In this document: piece by piece, positions 34,999-43,695 of the stretch
Numbering within the stretch: position 1 is the stretch's first letter
How the letters are laid out: each line of letters begins with the position of its first letter
NCBI RefSeq assembly: GCF_003730115.1
Contig: NZ_RJVP01000004.1
Span: 62,001-126,000 of the forward strand
Reading direction: 5' to 3'
DNA from: Pseudomethylobacillus aquaticus
GTDB lineage: Bacteria; Pseudomonadota; Gammaproteobacteria; Burkholderiales; Methylophilaceae
DNA length: 64,000 bases
Program-made: the position numbers and the translations under genes
Notes under the pieces: model-generated
What the model was told of the DNA's origin: nothing
Database searches by the model: none
Seen by the model: only the letters and a program-made list of their open reading frames with translations

Positions 34999-35757
34999 TT
35001 ATGTTGTTTCGCGGCAGGCACACACCGGGCAATCCGCATCCCGATGCAGGCGTATCGTGCGCCAATCCATCTGTAACACATCCAGCAGCAACAAGCGGCC
35101 TTGCAGGCTATCTCCCACGCCCAGCAGCAGTTTCATGGCCTCAGCCGCCTGGGTCGTCCCTATCATGCCCACCAGCGGGGCAAAGACGCCGTTCTCCGCA
35201 CAGCGCATGCCTTCTTCGTTGCCCATGTCCGGAAACAGGCAGTGGTAGCAGGGGCTTTCGGCGTTGCGCATGTCGAATACGCTGACCTGGCCTTCAAAAT
35301 TGATGGCGGCGCCGGAGACCAGCGGTTTGCGCGCCGTGACGCAGGCGCGGTTCAGGGCATAGCGTGTCTTGAAATTATCGCTGCAGTCGATCACCACATC
35401 CGCGGCTGCCACCAGTGTGGCGAGCGCCGCTTCTGGCGAGCGCTCACGGATCACGTTCACTTGTACTTCCGGGTTGATCGCCTGCAAGGTGCCGCGTGCC
35501 GATTCGGCCTTGTTGATGCCCACACTGGCGCTACTGTGCACGATCTGCCGTTGCAGATTGGTGAGGTCCACCACGTCGTCATCACAGATGGTCAGTGTGC
35601 CCACCCCCCCAGCCGCCAGATACAGTGCGACAGGCGAGCCCAGGCCGCCTGCACCCAGGATGAGTGCATGGCTGTTGACCAGTTGCTGCTGGCCTTCATA
35701 GCCGATCTGCGGCAGCAGGATGTGGCGGCTGTAACGCAGTAATTGTTGATCGTTCAT
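34999..35757 (-). CDS. ThiF/MoeB/HesA-family adenylyltransferase
   Basis: This 252-residue E1-like enzyme adenylates the C-terminal glycine of a ubiquitin-like sulfur carrier (ThiS or MoaD). The nucleotide loop is GAGGLGS at residues 35-41, followed by CDDDVVDLTNLQRQI, which holds the ATP-contacting aspartate and arginine. Zinc is held by two cysteine pairs, CYHC (170, 173) and CPVC (243, 246). GMRCAENGVFAPLVGMIG contains the conserved cysteine of the crossover loop. Size fits MoeB (249). ThiF and MoeB cannot be separated on sequence alone, and no thiS or moaD is nearby. It starts three bases after the pilin-like gene and is probably the last gene of the pilus operon. Confidence 0.85.
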   Translation of the reverse strand: MNDQQLLRYSRHILLPQIGYEGQQQLVNSHALILGAGGLGSPVALYLAAGGVGTLTICDDDVVDLTNLQRQIVHSSASVGINKAESARGTLQAINPEVQVNVIRERSPEAALATLVAAADVVIDCSDNFKTRYALNRACVTARKPLVSGAAINFEGQVSVFDMRNAESPCYHCLFPDMGNEEGMRCAENGVFAPLVGMIGTTQAAEAMKLLLGVGDSLQGRLLLLDVLQMDWRTIRLHRDADCPVCACRETT

Positions 35758-35760
35758 GGT

Positions 35761-36495
35761 TCAAGGCAACTGACCAGCGGCCAGCACACGACTCAGGTAA
35801 AGATGAGGGGATAACCATACCAGCAGATCGTCAAACTCACCACCAGGCTGGTCCGGATTATCACTGGCTACACGGTATATATAGACCCTGCCGTCACCAT
35901 CGCTGTTGACTGCTTCGTCGCTATTGCTGGTGCTGCTGTCGGCGACCTTGCTGCCATCGGCGTTCCAGGCGCCGCCCGCCCGTGCACCATGTGAAACCAC
36001 CACCGCCGGGATGTTGTTGCTGTTGCTGAGGTTGACCAGAGTGCCCGACGGGTTGCGGGTGCGCAGGGTGATGTCGCGGTTGGCCAGGCTGCCGATATGG
36101 ATGCGGTTGGCCGCATCGGCATAAGCGGCGGTGACACTGTAGCCCAGGCGATGCTGCCAGCTGTCCAGTCCGGATATGCCTAATGCAGACCAGGGCAGCA
36201 GGCCTATCCGCTTGTTGCAGCCTAGCGTGCCCGGATCACGATCCTCGCTGCCATCCAGGGCGGAAATCGCGGGACAGGGCAGGTGGCCGTGACTGATGGC
36301 ATAACCGATCAGGGCGTCGTGAGCCTCGCTGAGTTGCTGCCGTGTTTGCCGCTGGTGGGCCTGGTCCCGCATCGCGCTAAGCGGTGTGCTCATACTGCCT
36401 AACAACAAACCGACCATGGCCAGCACCATGGCCATTTCCACCAGCGAGAAGCCTTCTTGTACTGCGTGCTGCGGTTTGTGTGTACAAGTGCTCAT
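35761..36495 (-). CDS. Type IV pilin-like protein with prepilin cleavage motif
   Basis: This 244-residue prepilin has a 14-residue leader and the canonical site G/FSLVEMAMVLAMVGLLLG (about residues 15-33), with the glutamate at +5 needed for assembly. The prepilin peptidase would cut after the glycine. The mature domain is about 230 residues, with four cysteines towards the N-terminal half (LPCPAISALDG, GTLGCNKR). Its LPCPA stretch also occurs in the protein encoded just upstream (LPCPDLDDDG), so the two share a fold. It is probably a minor or tip pilin of the MSHA-like apparatus. The start overlaps the upstream stop as TGATG. Confidence 0.82.
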   Translation of the reverse strand: MSTCTHKPQHAVQEGFSLVEMAMVLAMVGLLLGSMSTPLSAMRDQAHQRQTRQQLSEAHDALIGYAISHGHLPCPAISALDGSEDRDPGTLGCNKRIGLLPWSALGISGLDSWQHRLGYSVTAAYADAANRIHIGSLANRDITLRTRNPSGTLVNLSNSNNIPAVVVSHGARAGGAWNADGSKVADSSTSNSDEAVNSDGDGRVYIYRVASDNPDQPGGEFDDLLVWLSPHLYLSRVLAAGQLP

Positions 36496-37841
36496 CAGGG
36501 CAGGCTGCTGACCAGGTCATTGAAGTCACTAGCCGACAAACGTCGGCGCTCGAAGTGCTGATCTGGCAGGGCATTCTCACCTTCCAGATAAGCATCCAGA
36601 GACAGCATGGAAGTACGTGACTGGTTGAGCAGTGCAGGCCCTGCTGCGATCACCACCGCCATCTTGTTGTCTTGCGGCAGCCGCGACGCATTGCTTAAGT
36701 TGAGCAGGCCACCGCTGCCGCTACAGTCGGGACTGGTGGCGCCACAGGCTGGCGCACGTGCGTAATAGATCTGGTTGCGCCAGCCATTCTGCTGGAACCA
36801 GTTGTTGACGCTGCTACCACGCAGCAGTGAGTTGCTATCCCAGGCCGGTGATAGCCCGTGGGCGGCGATGCGCCCCTGGTCCGTGACAGCCAGACACAGA
36901 CCGGCAGCCAGGCTGCCGGTACCTGTGCAACTGCTGTCATTGAAGGCCGCAGCATCGGGCAGGTAGCGCACACCGCCAGTACCCAGGCAGCTTGAAGCCA
37001 CATGATCGCTATTGCCCATGCCGCAGAAGTAATCCAGCAAGGCGCGGGAGACCTCCATGGCGACGCGTTGTTGCATGCGCTGCTGGATCTGCGGCTGGGT
37101 GATGAGCGCCAGCGCATCGTTGAAATGAGAGGACGGTTCGGCCATCACGAAGCCGTCATTGCTGCCGTCCACGAAGCTGGCATTGTCATCGTGGCGATTG
37201 CTGTCCAGGTAGTGGCTGGGGTCGTTGCTGTGCAGGCTGTCACGTTGTTGCTGCAAGCCATCCATACGTTGCAGTGCTGCGCCTGGTGCCAGGATCACTG
37301 CCACCAGCCCTTGAGCAAGGTTCGCGTCATACAAACGGTAACCGTGCTGCTGGTACAGCGTGATGGTGCCTGCCGTATCCGCGTTGAGCGGAAAGGCGCG
37401 TGTGCTGTTCTTGTAGCGATTGGAAACCGCATACCATAGCCGCTCACCGCTGCCATCGCGCAGGTCGTCCAGGCCCAGTGTGCGCCAGGGCAGGCGCCCC
37501 AGCCGTCTGGACTGCTGACTACCAGCCGCATTGCCACAACTGAGTTCGGCGATTCCGTCATCGTCCAGGTCCGGGCAGGGCAGGTCGCCCGGCCGCGGAC
37601 AATTGCCGGTACAACTGCCGGGGCTGAGGTCAACCGCATAGCTGAGCAAAGCCTGCTGTGCCGCTGCGAGCGCGCTGCGTGTCTTGTGCTGCTGGTATAG
37701 CCGCGCCTGCTGTACGCTTTGCGCCAGCAGGCTGCTGCCTGCCAGCAGCGAGGTCAGCATGAGCAGCGCCATCAATACCGCGCCGTTTTGCCGCATGGGG
37801 CTGCTGCAAGCCCACATCACATGATTTGATGTGCTGGTCAT
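36495..37841 (-). CDS. Large pilin-like (PilX/MshQ-type) protein of the pilus operon
   Basis: This 448-residue protein has one N-terminal hydrophobic helix (QNGAVLMALLMLTSLLAGSSLL, about residues 18-39) without a strict prepilin site, as in PilX-like minor pilins. The remaining 400 residues are extracytoplasmic, with seven or more cysteines: CTGNCPRPGDLPCPDLDDDG, FCGMGNSDHVASSCLG and CGATSPDCSGSGG. The LPCPDLDDDGI segment resembles LPCPAISALDG in the next protein. It could be the tip adhesin or a scaffold for the filament. Overlaps of 4 bases upstream and 1 base downstream place it firmly inside the operon. The precise family is not recognised. Confidence 0.65.
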   Translation of the reverse strand: MTSTSNHVMWACSSPMRQNGAVLMALLMLTSLLAGSSLLAQSVQQARLYQQHKTRSALAAAQQALLSYAVDLSPGSCTGNCPRPGDLPCPDLDDDGIAELSCGNAAGSQQSRRLGRLPWRTLGLDDLRDGSGERLWYAVSNRYKNSTRAFPLNADTAGTITLYQQHGYRLYDANLAQGLVAVILAPGAALQRMDGLQQQRDSLHSNDPSHYLDSNRHDDNASFVDGSNDGFVMAEPSSHFNDALALITQPQIQQRMQQRVAMEVSRALLDYFCGMGNSDHVASSCLGTGGVRYLPDAAAFNDSSCTGTGSLAAGLCLAVTDQGRIAAHGLSPAWDSNSLLRGSSVNNWFQQNGWRNQIYYARAPACGATSPDCSGSGGLLNLSNASRLPQDNKMAVVIAAGPALLNQSRTSMLSLDAYLEGENALPDQHFERRRLSASDFNDLVSSLP

Positions 37842-38521
37842 GGCGACGCAGGGGGTACGAGGGCAGCGGGCAGGGGAACGGCGGGGCCACCCACGCTGAG
37901 GCGCAGGCTGTGGGCATGGCCGGGTGGTCGTAGTTCCACGATGGCTTGAAAGCCGGGCTCCGGTTTTTTTGCTGGCTGCCTGTCCACATGCTTGTCCGGA
38001 CGCTGCCAGGAAGCCGGATTATGGGCTTGAACGAACCGCATAGCCCAGCCCTTGCCTGGCTCGACCGGCGTCATGGTCTGGTTGATCCAGAGGGTGGCAG
38101 CGCCTGTGTTTGCCCAGCCTGTGTTTGAACCGTCTAGCTTTGAAGAGTCTAGCTTTGAAGAGTCTAGCTTTGAAGAGTCCAGGCTTGAAAAGCCAGGCTT
38201 TGAAGAGCTTGCGCCGTCAGAGCCTGAACTGATCGCCTGCACATAACCTTGTAAGGTCCAAAGCGGGCTAGACGGTGCCATGTCTACCAGTGAGGGCACA
38301 GCCAGCGCGCGGTCTATCTCCAGAGCACTCGTTTGCGCTGCCTCGCTTGCTGCAGGCTTGCTGCGCTGCAGGTCCAGGCGGACACGCTGCGCACTATCGG
38401 TGAAGAGTCGACCCAGATCGTCACTGCAGGCAGGCGATATCCAGCTCAACATCGTCATGCCAGTGATGCGGACTATCGCGTGCACCAGCATGCCCCAAGG
38501 CGGCGAGGTAGGCTTGTTCAT
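37838..38521 (-). CDS. Exported repeat-bearing protein of the pilus operon (MshK/PilP-like position)
   Basis: This protein has 227 residues from the ATG at 38521, which forms an ATGA overlap with the upstream gene; an in-frame ATG 30 codons earlier would lie inside that gene. A hydrophobic N-terminal segment (MLVHAIVRITGMTMLSWISPAC) looks like a signal sequence. The centre holds a tandem peptide repeat, LDSSK three times plus degenerate copies, coded by a 15-base DNA repeat. The C-terminal part is proline-rich. MshK and PilP occupy this position in related operons and link inner-membrane parts to the secretin. Sequence similarity to either is not obvious to me, so the role is inferred from position. 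Confidence 0.55.
   Translation of the reverse strand: MNKPTSPPWGMLVHAIVRITGMTMLSWISPACSDDLGRLFTDSAQRVRLDLQRSKPAASEAAQTSALEIDRALAVPSLVDMAPSSPLWTLQGYVQAISSGSDGASSSKPGFSSLDSSKLDSSKLDSSKLDGSNTGWANTGAATLWINQTMTPVEPGKGWAMRFVQAHNPASWQRPDKHVDRQPAKKPEPGFQAIVELRPPGHAHSLRLSVGGPAVPLPAALVPPASP
38132..38209. repeat. 15-bp tandem repeat inside the MshK/PilP-position gene
   Basis: Three identical copies of GTCTAGCTTTGAAGA lie at 38132-38176, followed by two degenerate copies to about 38209. On the coding (minus) strand they give the pentapeptide LDSSK. The in-frame period means copy-number change would alter protein length without a frameshift. Confidence 0.85.
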
Positions 38522-39144
38522 GTCGTGGACTTCATTTTCAACAAGGCCCGCCATTCCAGCTCGCAGCTCACCTGCAGGCCTGGTGCGGATGAAGCAGGTG
38601 TCATGCTGCAACTCAAGATGCGCAACCGTGCGCCATGCTGCGACTGCAAAGCCTGCAGCACATTGACCAGATCACCCTCATGCCAAATCTGCATGTGCAG
38701 TGAAAGCAAGCTGGTTTGCAGATGCAACACGTGTTGATCACCACCGTGCTGACTGCCCAAAGGCAGCGCGTGCGGCGTGGGCTTGATGCTGAGGCGGAGT
38801 TGTTCGAGTTGCAGCGCTTGCGCCTGCGCTGCCAGCTGCTGGCTAAGCGCTGAGCTCAGCTGGGTAAGGTCGCTATTGAACCAGCCCTCAGATTGCAATC
38901 GCTGCAGTGCCGCCTGGTCCAGTTGCTGTTGCAGCTGTTGTTGATGTTCGCGCGCTTGTTGAACTGCCAGTGCCTGTTGCTGCTGTTGTTGCGTCTGCAG
39001 GGTATGCACTGCCAGCGCATGCGCGTGACTGGCATAAGCGGCCAGCGCCAGGGCGCTGCATAGCGAGGCTGCACTGATGCTGAGGGATAGCCACAGTGCC
39101 TGCAGGTATTGCCGCATGGTCTGAAAGTCCAGGCTGGTGTTCAT
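38518..39144 (-). CDS. PilO/MshJ-like inner-membrane assembly protein
   Basis: This 208-residue protein has a short cytoplasmic start, one transmembrane helix (ALWLSLSISAASLCSALALAAYASHA, about residues 16-41) and a very glutamine-rich coiled coil (about 48-110). A small periplasmic domain follows, ending in LRILSCSMTPASSAPGLQVSCELEWRALLK. This topology and ferredoxin-like end match PilO/MshJ/GspM alignment proteins. It lies between the PilM/PilN-like gene and the repeat-bearing gene, the usual place. Function is assigned by topology and context, since sequence conservation in this family is weak. Confidence 0.65.
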   Translation of the reverse strand: MNTSLDFQTMRQYLQALWLSLSISAASLCSALALAAYASHAHALAVHTLQTQQQQQQALAVQQAREHQQQLQQQLDQAALQRLQSEGWFNSDLTQLSSALSQQLAAQAQALQLEQLRLSIKPTPHALPLGSQHGGDQHVLHLQTSLLSLHMQIWHEGDLVNVLQALQSQHGARLRILSCSMTPASSAPGLQVSCELEWRALLKMKSTT

Positions 39145-39182
39145 GGCGGAGCGCTAATAAAAGACAGCTTATGCAGGTGAGC

Positions 39183-40754
39183 TCATGTAGGTGAGCCCCC
39201 GGCAAACAGTCTTACACGTAGCTCGAACGAGGACGGCTTGGCGGCCTGCCGGGGCTGGATCAGTATTTCCTTGCCATTGCCGCCTGTGCTGAGCAGTTCG
39301 ATCTGTGTGAACGCCGGGTCAGCGTTGAACCTGTTTAGCAGCGTCTCCAGCTCACTGCTTTGCAGCTGCAAGTGCAAGCGCAATTCGGTCAGCGCTGCCT
39401 GCTCGCCAGCGCCAGTCCCTGAACCTGGCCTTGAAGCAGCCTGTGTATCATGCAATTCGATCAGCTGTGTGCTCCGATCGGGCTGCAGGCTATGCCAATG
39501 CAGTTGCATCAAGCTGACTTGCGGCAAGGCTTCCAGCACCAGGCCCACATGCTGAAGGATCTGAGCTGCGCCAGGCTGCGGCTGATGCAGTGCTTGTTCC
39601 AGTTGCGTCATGGGCGTGGTGTTAGCGGGCGCTGGGCTGGCGTTGGTCGTGCGGCTGTCCAGTGCAGCCAAGCGCGCTGCTGGTCGCTCACTCAGCCGCT
39701 TTGCTTCCAGCAAGGTGGGCGTTGCATAGAGGGTGGCTGTCAACAGGCTGCAGGCCGAGAGCATGCCCAGGCTGCAGCGCCAGCGGTATAAATGCAGTGC
39801 CAGCTGGCGACGGGCCGGGATCAGGTTGGGCAAGCGGCCAAGCTTGCCTGAGCTGCACAGCAGCAAGGGGTAAGCCGCCCATGCGTTTTCCAGAATGTGC
39901 TGGTGCGGGATCAGTTGCGCGGGATCAGCACGTCGCCAGGTCTCCGGGTCGTGATCTGTGGCAGGCAGCGCTGGCCAGTGCAGATACACACTGTCCACCA
40001 GCACCACCGTCAACGGCTTGTCGCTCTGTATCCAGCCCTGCTGTTGCAGATGCTTGCGCAGGCGCTGGGTTTCCTCCACACAACTGGCGAGGCAGGCGGC
40101 TGGGTCTTGCTGACTGGGCAATAGCCGGCAGGCGATGACCTCCCCATGACGGATAAAGGTCTGGCGCAGTTGTTGCGGCAACACTTCGTAACATACGGTC
40201 TGTACGATCGGCAGGCTCAGTCTGGTGAGTAACCGGGTTAGCAGACTGGGGGCCGCGATCAGGTGGGCGAGGCGGTACTGCAGTCGATCTAGCAGATCCA
40301 GACAGGACTGCAGACGGCTGGAGGGGGTCAATGCCATCAGCAGGCCGTTGTGTTCAGCGTTGTTCCCGGTTGGGTCGCCTGCCACCGCCGTATGCTTTGA
40401 ATGCAGGCCCAACTGACTCAACCGTTGTGCGCAACGTAGTTCGGCGTCCGGGTAGGCCAGCGCCAGCCGCCTTTGCAGCAGCTGGGTCAGGGCGCGTCCG
40501 CGGCAAGGGGGTATGGATTCCAGACGCAATTCCAGCGAGCCATCCATGGCGATCAGTGTGAGACGGTCACGGCGATAGCGCTGCAGATAAGCCTGCAGCC
40601 CGGCTGCATCGTCTGCTGCAAACTGCTGGTAATCGCTTGCACGGCCAAATCGGTAGCGGGCCAGGCTGATATGGTGCTGAGCGATGCATAAGCCAATGTG
40701 GCTGACGTTGAGCCCGCTGAAGCTGATCTGGCTGAAGCTGATCTTATTGAACAT
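39183..40754 (-). CDS. PilM/PilN-like (MshI-type) assembly protein
   Basis: This 523-residue protein seems to join the two functions usually split between PilM/MshI and PilN. The N-terminal 300 residues form an actin-like cytoplasmic domain (IGLCIAQHHISLARYRF, RRLALAYPDAELR, VCYEVLPQQLRQTFI). A transmembrane helix lies near residues 335-350 (SLGMLSACSLLTATLYA), followed by a periplasmic region with VSLMQLHWHSLQPD and a C-terminal LELRVRLF-type strand as in PilN. GspL has the same order. It begins nine bases after the GspF-like gene. The first residues contain a short internal repeat (ISFSQISFSGL). Confidence 0.68.
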   Translation of the reverse strand: MFNKISFSQISFSGLNVSHIGLCIAQHHISLARYRFGRASDYQQFAADDAAGLQAYLQRYRRDRLTLIAMDGSLELRLESIPPCRGRALTQLLQRRLALAYPDAELRCAQRLSQLGLHSKHTAVAGDPTGNNAEHNGLLMALTPSSRLQSCLDLLDRLQYRLAHLIAAPSLLTRLLTRLSLPIVQTVCYEVLPQQLRQTFIRHGEVIACRLLPSQQDPAACLASCVEETQRLRKHLQQQGWIQSDKPLTVVLVDSVYLHWPALPATDHDPETWRRADPAQLIPHQHILENAWAAYPLLLCSSGKLGRLPNLIPARRQLALHLYRWRCSLGMLSACSLLTATLYATPTLLEAKRLSERPAARLAALDSRTTNASPAPANTTPMTQLEQALHQPQPGAAQILQHVGLVLEALPQVSLMQLHWHSLQPDRSTQLIELHDTQAASRPGSGTGAGEQAALTELRLHLQLQSSELETLLNRFNADPAFTQIELLSTGGNGKEILIQPRQAAKPSSFELRVRLFAGGSPT

Positions 40755-40763
40755 GGTGGCTGC

Positions 40764-41969
40764 TCAGAGTGGCAGATGCCCGAGGCTGTCATACACCGGG
40801 CTCAGCACGGCGAACATGATGCCTGCCAGCAATAGCCCCAGTATCACCGTGAGTAGCGGTTCCACCAGCCTTAGCAGAGTGTCCACCGCATCATTCACTT
40901 CGCGTTCATAGAAGCGGCTGACGTTCAGCAAGGCGCGGTCCAGTGCCCCGGTCTGTTCGCCCACACGCACCATGCGCACCACCAGCGCGGGCATGCTGCC
41001 CGTGCGCTGGAAACTCTCTGCCAGGCCAGTGCCTGCATGGATATGCTGTTCAATGTGATGTAGTGCCAAAGCAAGTGAGCGGTTACTGACCAGCGCCCTG
41101 CACAGCGCCAGTATCTGCAGCACCGGGATGCCAGCCTGATACATCAGGCTGAAGTTGCGCGCATAGCGTGCCATCTGCATCTTCTTTAACAGCTCGCCGC
41201 ATACTGGCAAGCGTAAGGTCAGGCGGTCCCAGTACAGCGCCGCACCGGGGTGGCGGCGCAACATCACAGGGGTCACGAAGGTCAGCCCGGCCAGCACGCT
41301 CAATATCCAGGGCCAATAGGCACGCATCAGGTCGGCACTGGCGATCAGTATGCGGGTCTGCAATGGCAGCTCCTGTCCCAGGCTGCTGAGGAAGCTGGCC
41401 ATCTGCGGCACCATATAATTCAGCAGGAATATCACCACCGCCAGCACCACAACAAGCACGAAGGCTGGGTAGGCAAGCAAGTGCTTGCCCTGCGAACGCA
41501 GCGCCTGTTCCCAGCTCAGGCTGCTAGCCAGCTGTTGCAGGATCAGCGTCAGCTGGCCGCTATGCTCACCGGCTGCGACCAGGTTGATGAACACCGGTCC
41601 AAAGATGCCCGGATAGGCGTGCATGGCTTGCGATAGCGACTGACCGGACTCGATCTGCTGGATCAGTGCCGCCAGCAACAGCTGCAGGCCGCCAGGCTCA
41701 CAAGCAGCACGGATGTCGTCCAGCGCTTGCAGCATGGGCACGCCAGCGCTGAGCAGTTGTTCGAGCTGGATGCAGAAGGTGAGCAGCTCACGCTGGTTCA
41801 CGCGTATTGTGCTGGAAGCCCGCTTGCGGCTGACGCGAAAGCTCACCAGCTCCAGGCCTTGCTGGTGCAAGCGCAGTGTCAGTTCCCGGTCGTGACTGGC
41901 GTGCAACTGCCCGCGGCAGAGTCGCCCCTCACGGTCGATGGCGCGGTAGTGAAAACTCAGCATCATCAT
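40764..41969 (-). CDS. mshG: Type II secretion/type IV pilus platform protein (MshG/GspF family)
   Basis: This 401-residue polytopic inner-membrane platform protein has two GspF domains. The first is cytoplasmic (about residues 65-190, FCIQLEQLLSAGVPMLQALDDI and GPVFINLVAAGEHSGQL). The second is a repeat of it (about 270-390, FSLMYQAGIPVLQILALCRAL and VRVGEQTGALDRALLNVSRFYE). Transmembrane helices lie near 170-190, 220-240 and 375-395. It docks the assembly ATPase to the pseudopilus. Linked to the ATPase gene by 25 bases. MshG is the likely orthologue, but GspF/PilC naming cannot be excluded. Confidence 0.88.
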   Translation of the reverse strand: MMMLSFHYRAIDREGRLCRGQLHASHDRELTLRLHQQGLELVSFRVSRKRASSTIRVNQRELLTFCIQLEQLLSAGVPMLQALDDIRAACEPGGLQLLLAALIQQIESGQSLSQAMHAYPGIFGPVFINLVAAGEHSGQLTLILQQLASSLSWEQALRSQGKHLLAYPAFVLVVVLAVVIFLLNYMVPQMASFLSSLGQELPLQTRILIASADLMRAYWPWILSVLAGLTFVTPVMLRRHPGAALYWDRLTLRLPVCGELLKKMQMARYARNFSLMYQAGIPVLQILALCRALVSNRSLALALHHIEQHIHAGTGLAESFQRTGSMPALVVRMVRVGEQTGALDRALLNVSRFYEREVNDAVDTLLRLVEPLLTVILGLLLAGIMFAVLSPVYDSLGHLPL

Positions 41970-41994
41970 GCCCTTGTGCTTTGGCGGCTAGTCA

Positions 41995-43695
41995 TCAGCT
42001 CTCGGGCTCCAGGTCGACCACGCGCATCACTTCCTGCAGGCTGCTGACGCCTTGCAGCACCTGTTGTCGGGCTGCACTGGCCAGGGTTTGCAGCCCATCG
42101 GTGCGGGCCTGTTGCTGCAAGGCATGCAAGCTGGCTTGTTGTTCGATCAGGCGGTCCAGTGCAGCGCTGACTTTCAGCACTTCCATGATGGCCAGCCTGC
42201 CGCGATAGCCAGTGTGCTGGCATTGCGTACAACCTACAGCACGGTACAGCAGCACGGGCTCATGCGGCGCGCTTCCCTGAAGTGTCTGTGGCGGCAAGGC
42301 CAGCAGGCGACAAGAGACGGTATCCGCTACATAGGCGCCACGGCAATGCAGACACAACTTCCTGATCAGGCGCTGTGCCACGATGCCGATGAGGTTGCCA
42401 GCCAACAAGGCAGGCCGTAGCCCCAGGTCTTGCAGGCGCGCGAATGCGCCCAGCGCAGAGTTGCTATGCAGCGTGGAATAGACTTGATGGCCGGTCATGG
42501 CGGCACGCAGCGCCATCTGGGCGGTTTCGGCATCGCGCATCTCGCCCACCAGGATCACGTCTGGATCCTGTCGTAACAAAGAGCGTATGCCACTGGAGAA
42601 ATCCAGTTTGGCGGCTTCGCTAAGCGAGGTCTGACGTAGCAGACTGACCGGGTATTCGACCGGATCTTCCAGCGTCATGATGTTGACCGAGATGCTGTTC
42701 TTGAGCGCTAACAGTGAATACAGCGTGCTGGTTTTGCCGCTGCCGGTAGGGCCGGTGAAGATCAGCATGCCTTCGGGTTTTTGCAGCATGGCTTGCAGTT
42801 GTTTCAAGGTGGCTTCGGGCAGGCCCATCGCGGCCAGAGACAGGATGGATTTTTCACGATCCAGCACCCGCAGCACCAGGTTTTCGCCATGGATGGTGGG
42901 GTGGCTGGCCACACGGAAATCGATGTTGCGCCCGCACAGCGTAAGGTGCAAATGACCATCCTGCGCAGCGCGGGTTTCAGCGATATCGAGGCCACTGATG
43001 ACTTTGAGGCGGATCAGCAAGGCTGACCAGTAACGTTTGTGCAGACTGCGCACCTGCTGCAACACGCCGTCGATGCGGTAGCGCAGGCGCAGGTAGGCGG
43101 CTTCCGGTTCAAAGTGGATATCGGAAGCGCCTCGTTTTACCGCATCCAGCAGCAGTGCTTCGACCAGCTGGGCTACTGCTGGCACGGCCTGATCTTGGGA
43201 GTTCCCTTGTTCCATGGCGGCTAACAAAGGTTCCAGGCTCAGCGCGTAGCCGTAATGCTGATCCAGATATCGGCTGATCTGGCTGTGCGCGGCGAACCGG
43301 AGTTCCAGCTGACCGCCAGCAGGTAATTGCGCCTGCAGGCGGTCCAGCGTTGCCAGAGGCGGCATATCGCTGATGGCCAGGCTTAGCCGCGCCTGCGTGG
43401 CCTCATAGCGGATGCCCAGCACATGGTGCTGGCGCGACAAGGCAGGCGTGATCATCGCCAGCGCCTGGGGCTCCGGGCTGGTTTGGTCCAGGTCCACATA
43501 TTCCACATGAAACTGTGCCGCCAGTTGCTGCGTCAGCAGGGCTTCACTGATGAAGCCAAGGCGCAGTAACTGCTCACCGAGGCGCAGGCGGCTGAGCGTC
43601 TGCTCCTGCAGGGCGATCTGCAACTGGTCGGGGCTGAGGTGCCCGGCTTGCAGTAGCTGTTGCCCCAGTGTCAAGGCGGCATCAAAAGGTCGCAT
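41995..43695 (-). CDS. mshE: Pilus assembly/secretion ATPase (MshE/GspE/PilB family)
   Basis: This 566-residue hexameric ATPase powers pilus or pseudopilus assembly. The N-terminal MshEN/GspE-N domain is about 1-150. Walker A is GPTGSGKT at 315-322. The aspartate box and Walker B are seen as MTLEDPVEYP and DPDVILVGEMRDAETA. The histidine box is TGHQVYSTLHSNSALGAF. A tetracysteine zinc motif (CLHC, later CTQC) precedes the C-terminal GYRGRLAIMEVL. MshEN domains of this type bind cyclic di-GMP in MshE; the ligand motif was not checked residue by residue here. The start lies 14 bases inside the secretin gene, giving translational coupling. Confidence 0.92.
   Translation of the reverse strand: MRPFDAALTLGQQLLQAGHLSPDQLQIALQEQTLSRLRLGEQLLRLGFISEALLTQQLAAQFHVEYVDLDQTSPEPQALAMITPALSRQHHVLGIRYEATQARLSLAISDMPPLATLDRLQAQLPAGGQLELRFAAHSQISRYLDQHYGYALSLEPLLAAMEQGNSQDQAVPAVAQLVEALLLDAVKRGASDIHFEPEAAYLRLRYRIDGVLQQVRSLHKRYWSALLIRLKVISGLDIAETRAAQDGHLHLTLCGRNIDFRVASHPTIHGENLVLRVLDREKSILSLAAMGLPEATLKQLQAMLQKPEGMLIFTGPTGSGKTSTLYSLLALKNSISVNIMTLEDPVEYPVSLLRQTSLSEAAKLDFSSGIRSLLRQDPDVILVGEMRDAETAQMALRAAMTGHQVYSTLHSNSALGAFARLQDLGLRPALLAGNLIGIVAQRLIRKLCLHCRGAYVADTVSCRLLALPPQTLQGSAPHEPVLLYRAVGCTQCQHTGYRGRLAIMEVLKVSAALDRLIEQQASLHALQQQARTDGLQTLASAARQQVLQGVSSLQEVMRVVDLEPES

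Noticed and set aside
38132-38209. CRISPR array
   Set aside because: The 15-base repeats are contiguous without spacers and are in frame within a coding gene.
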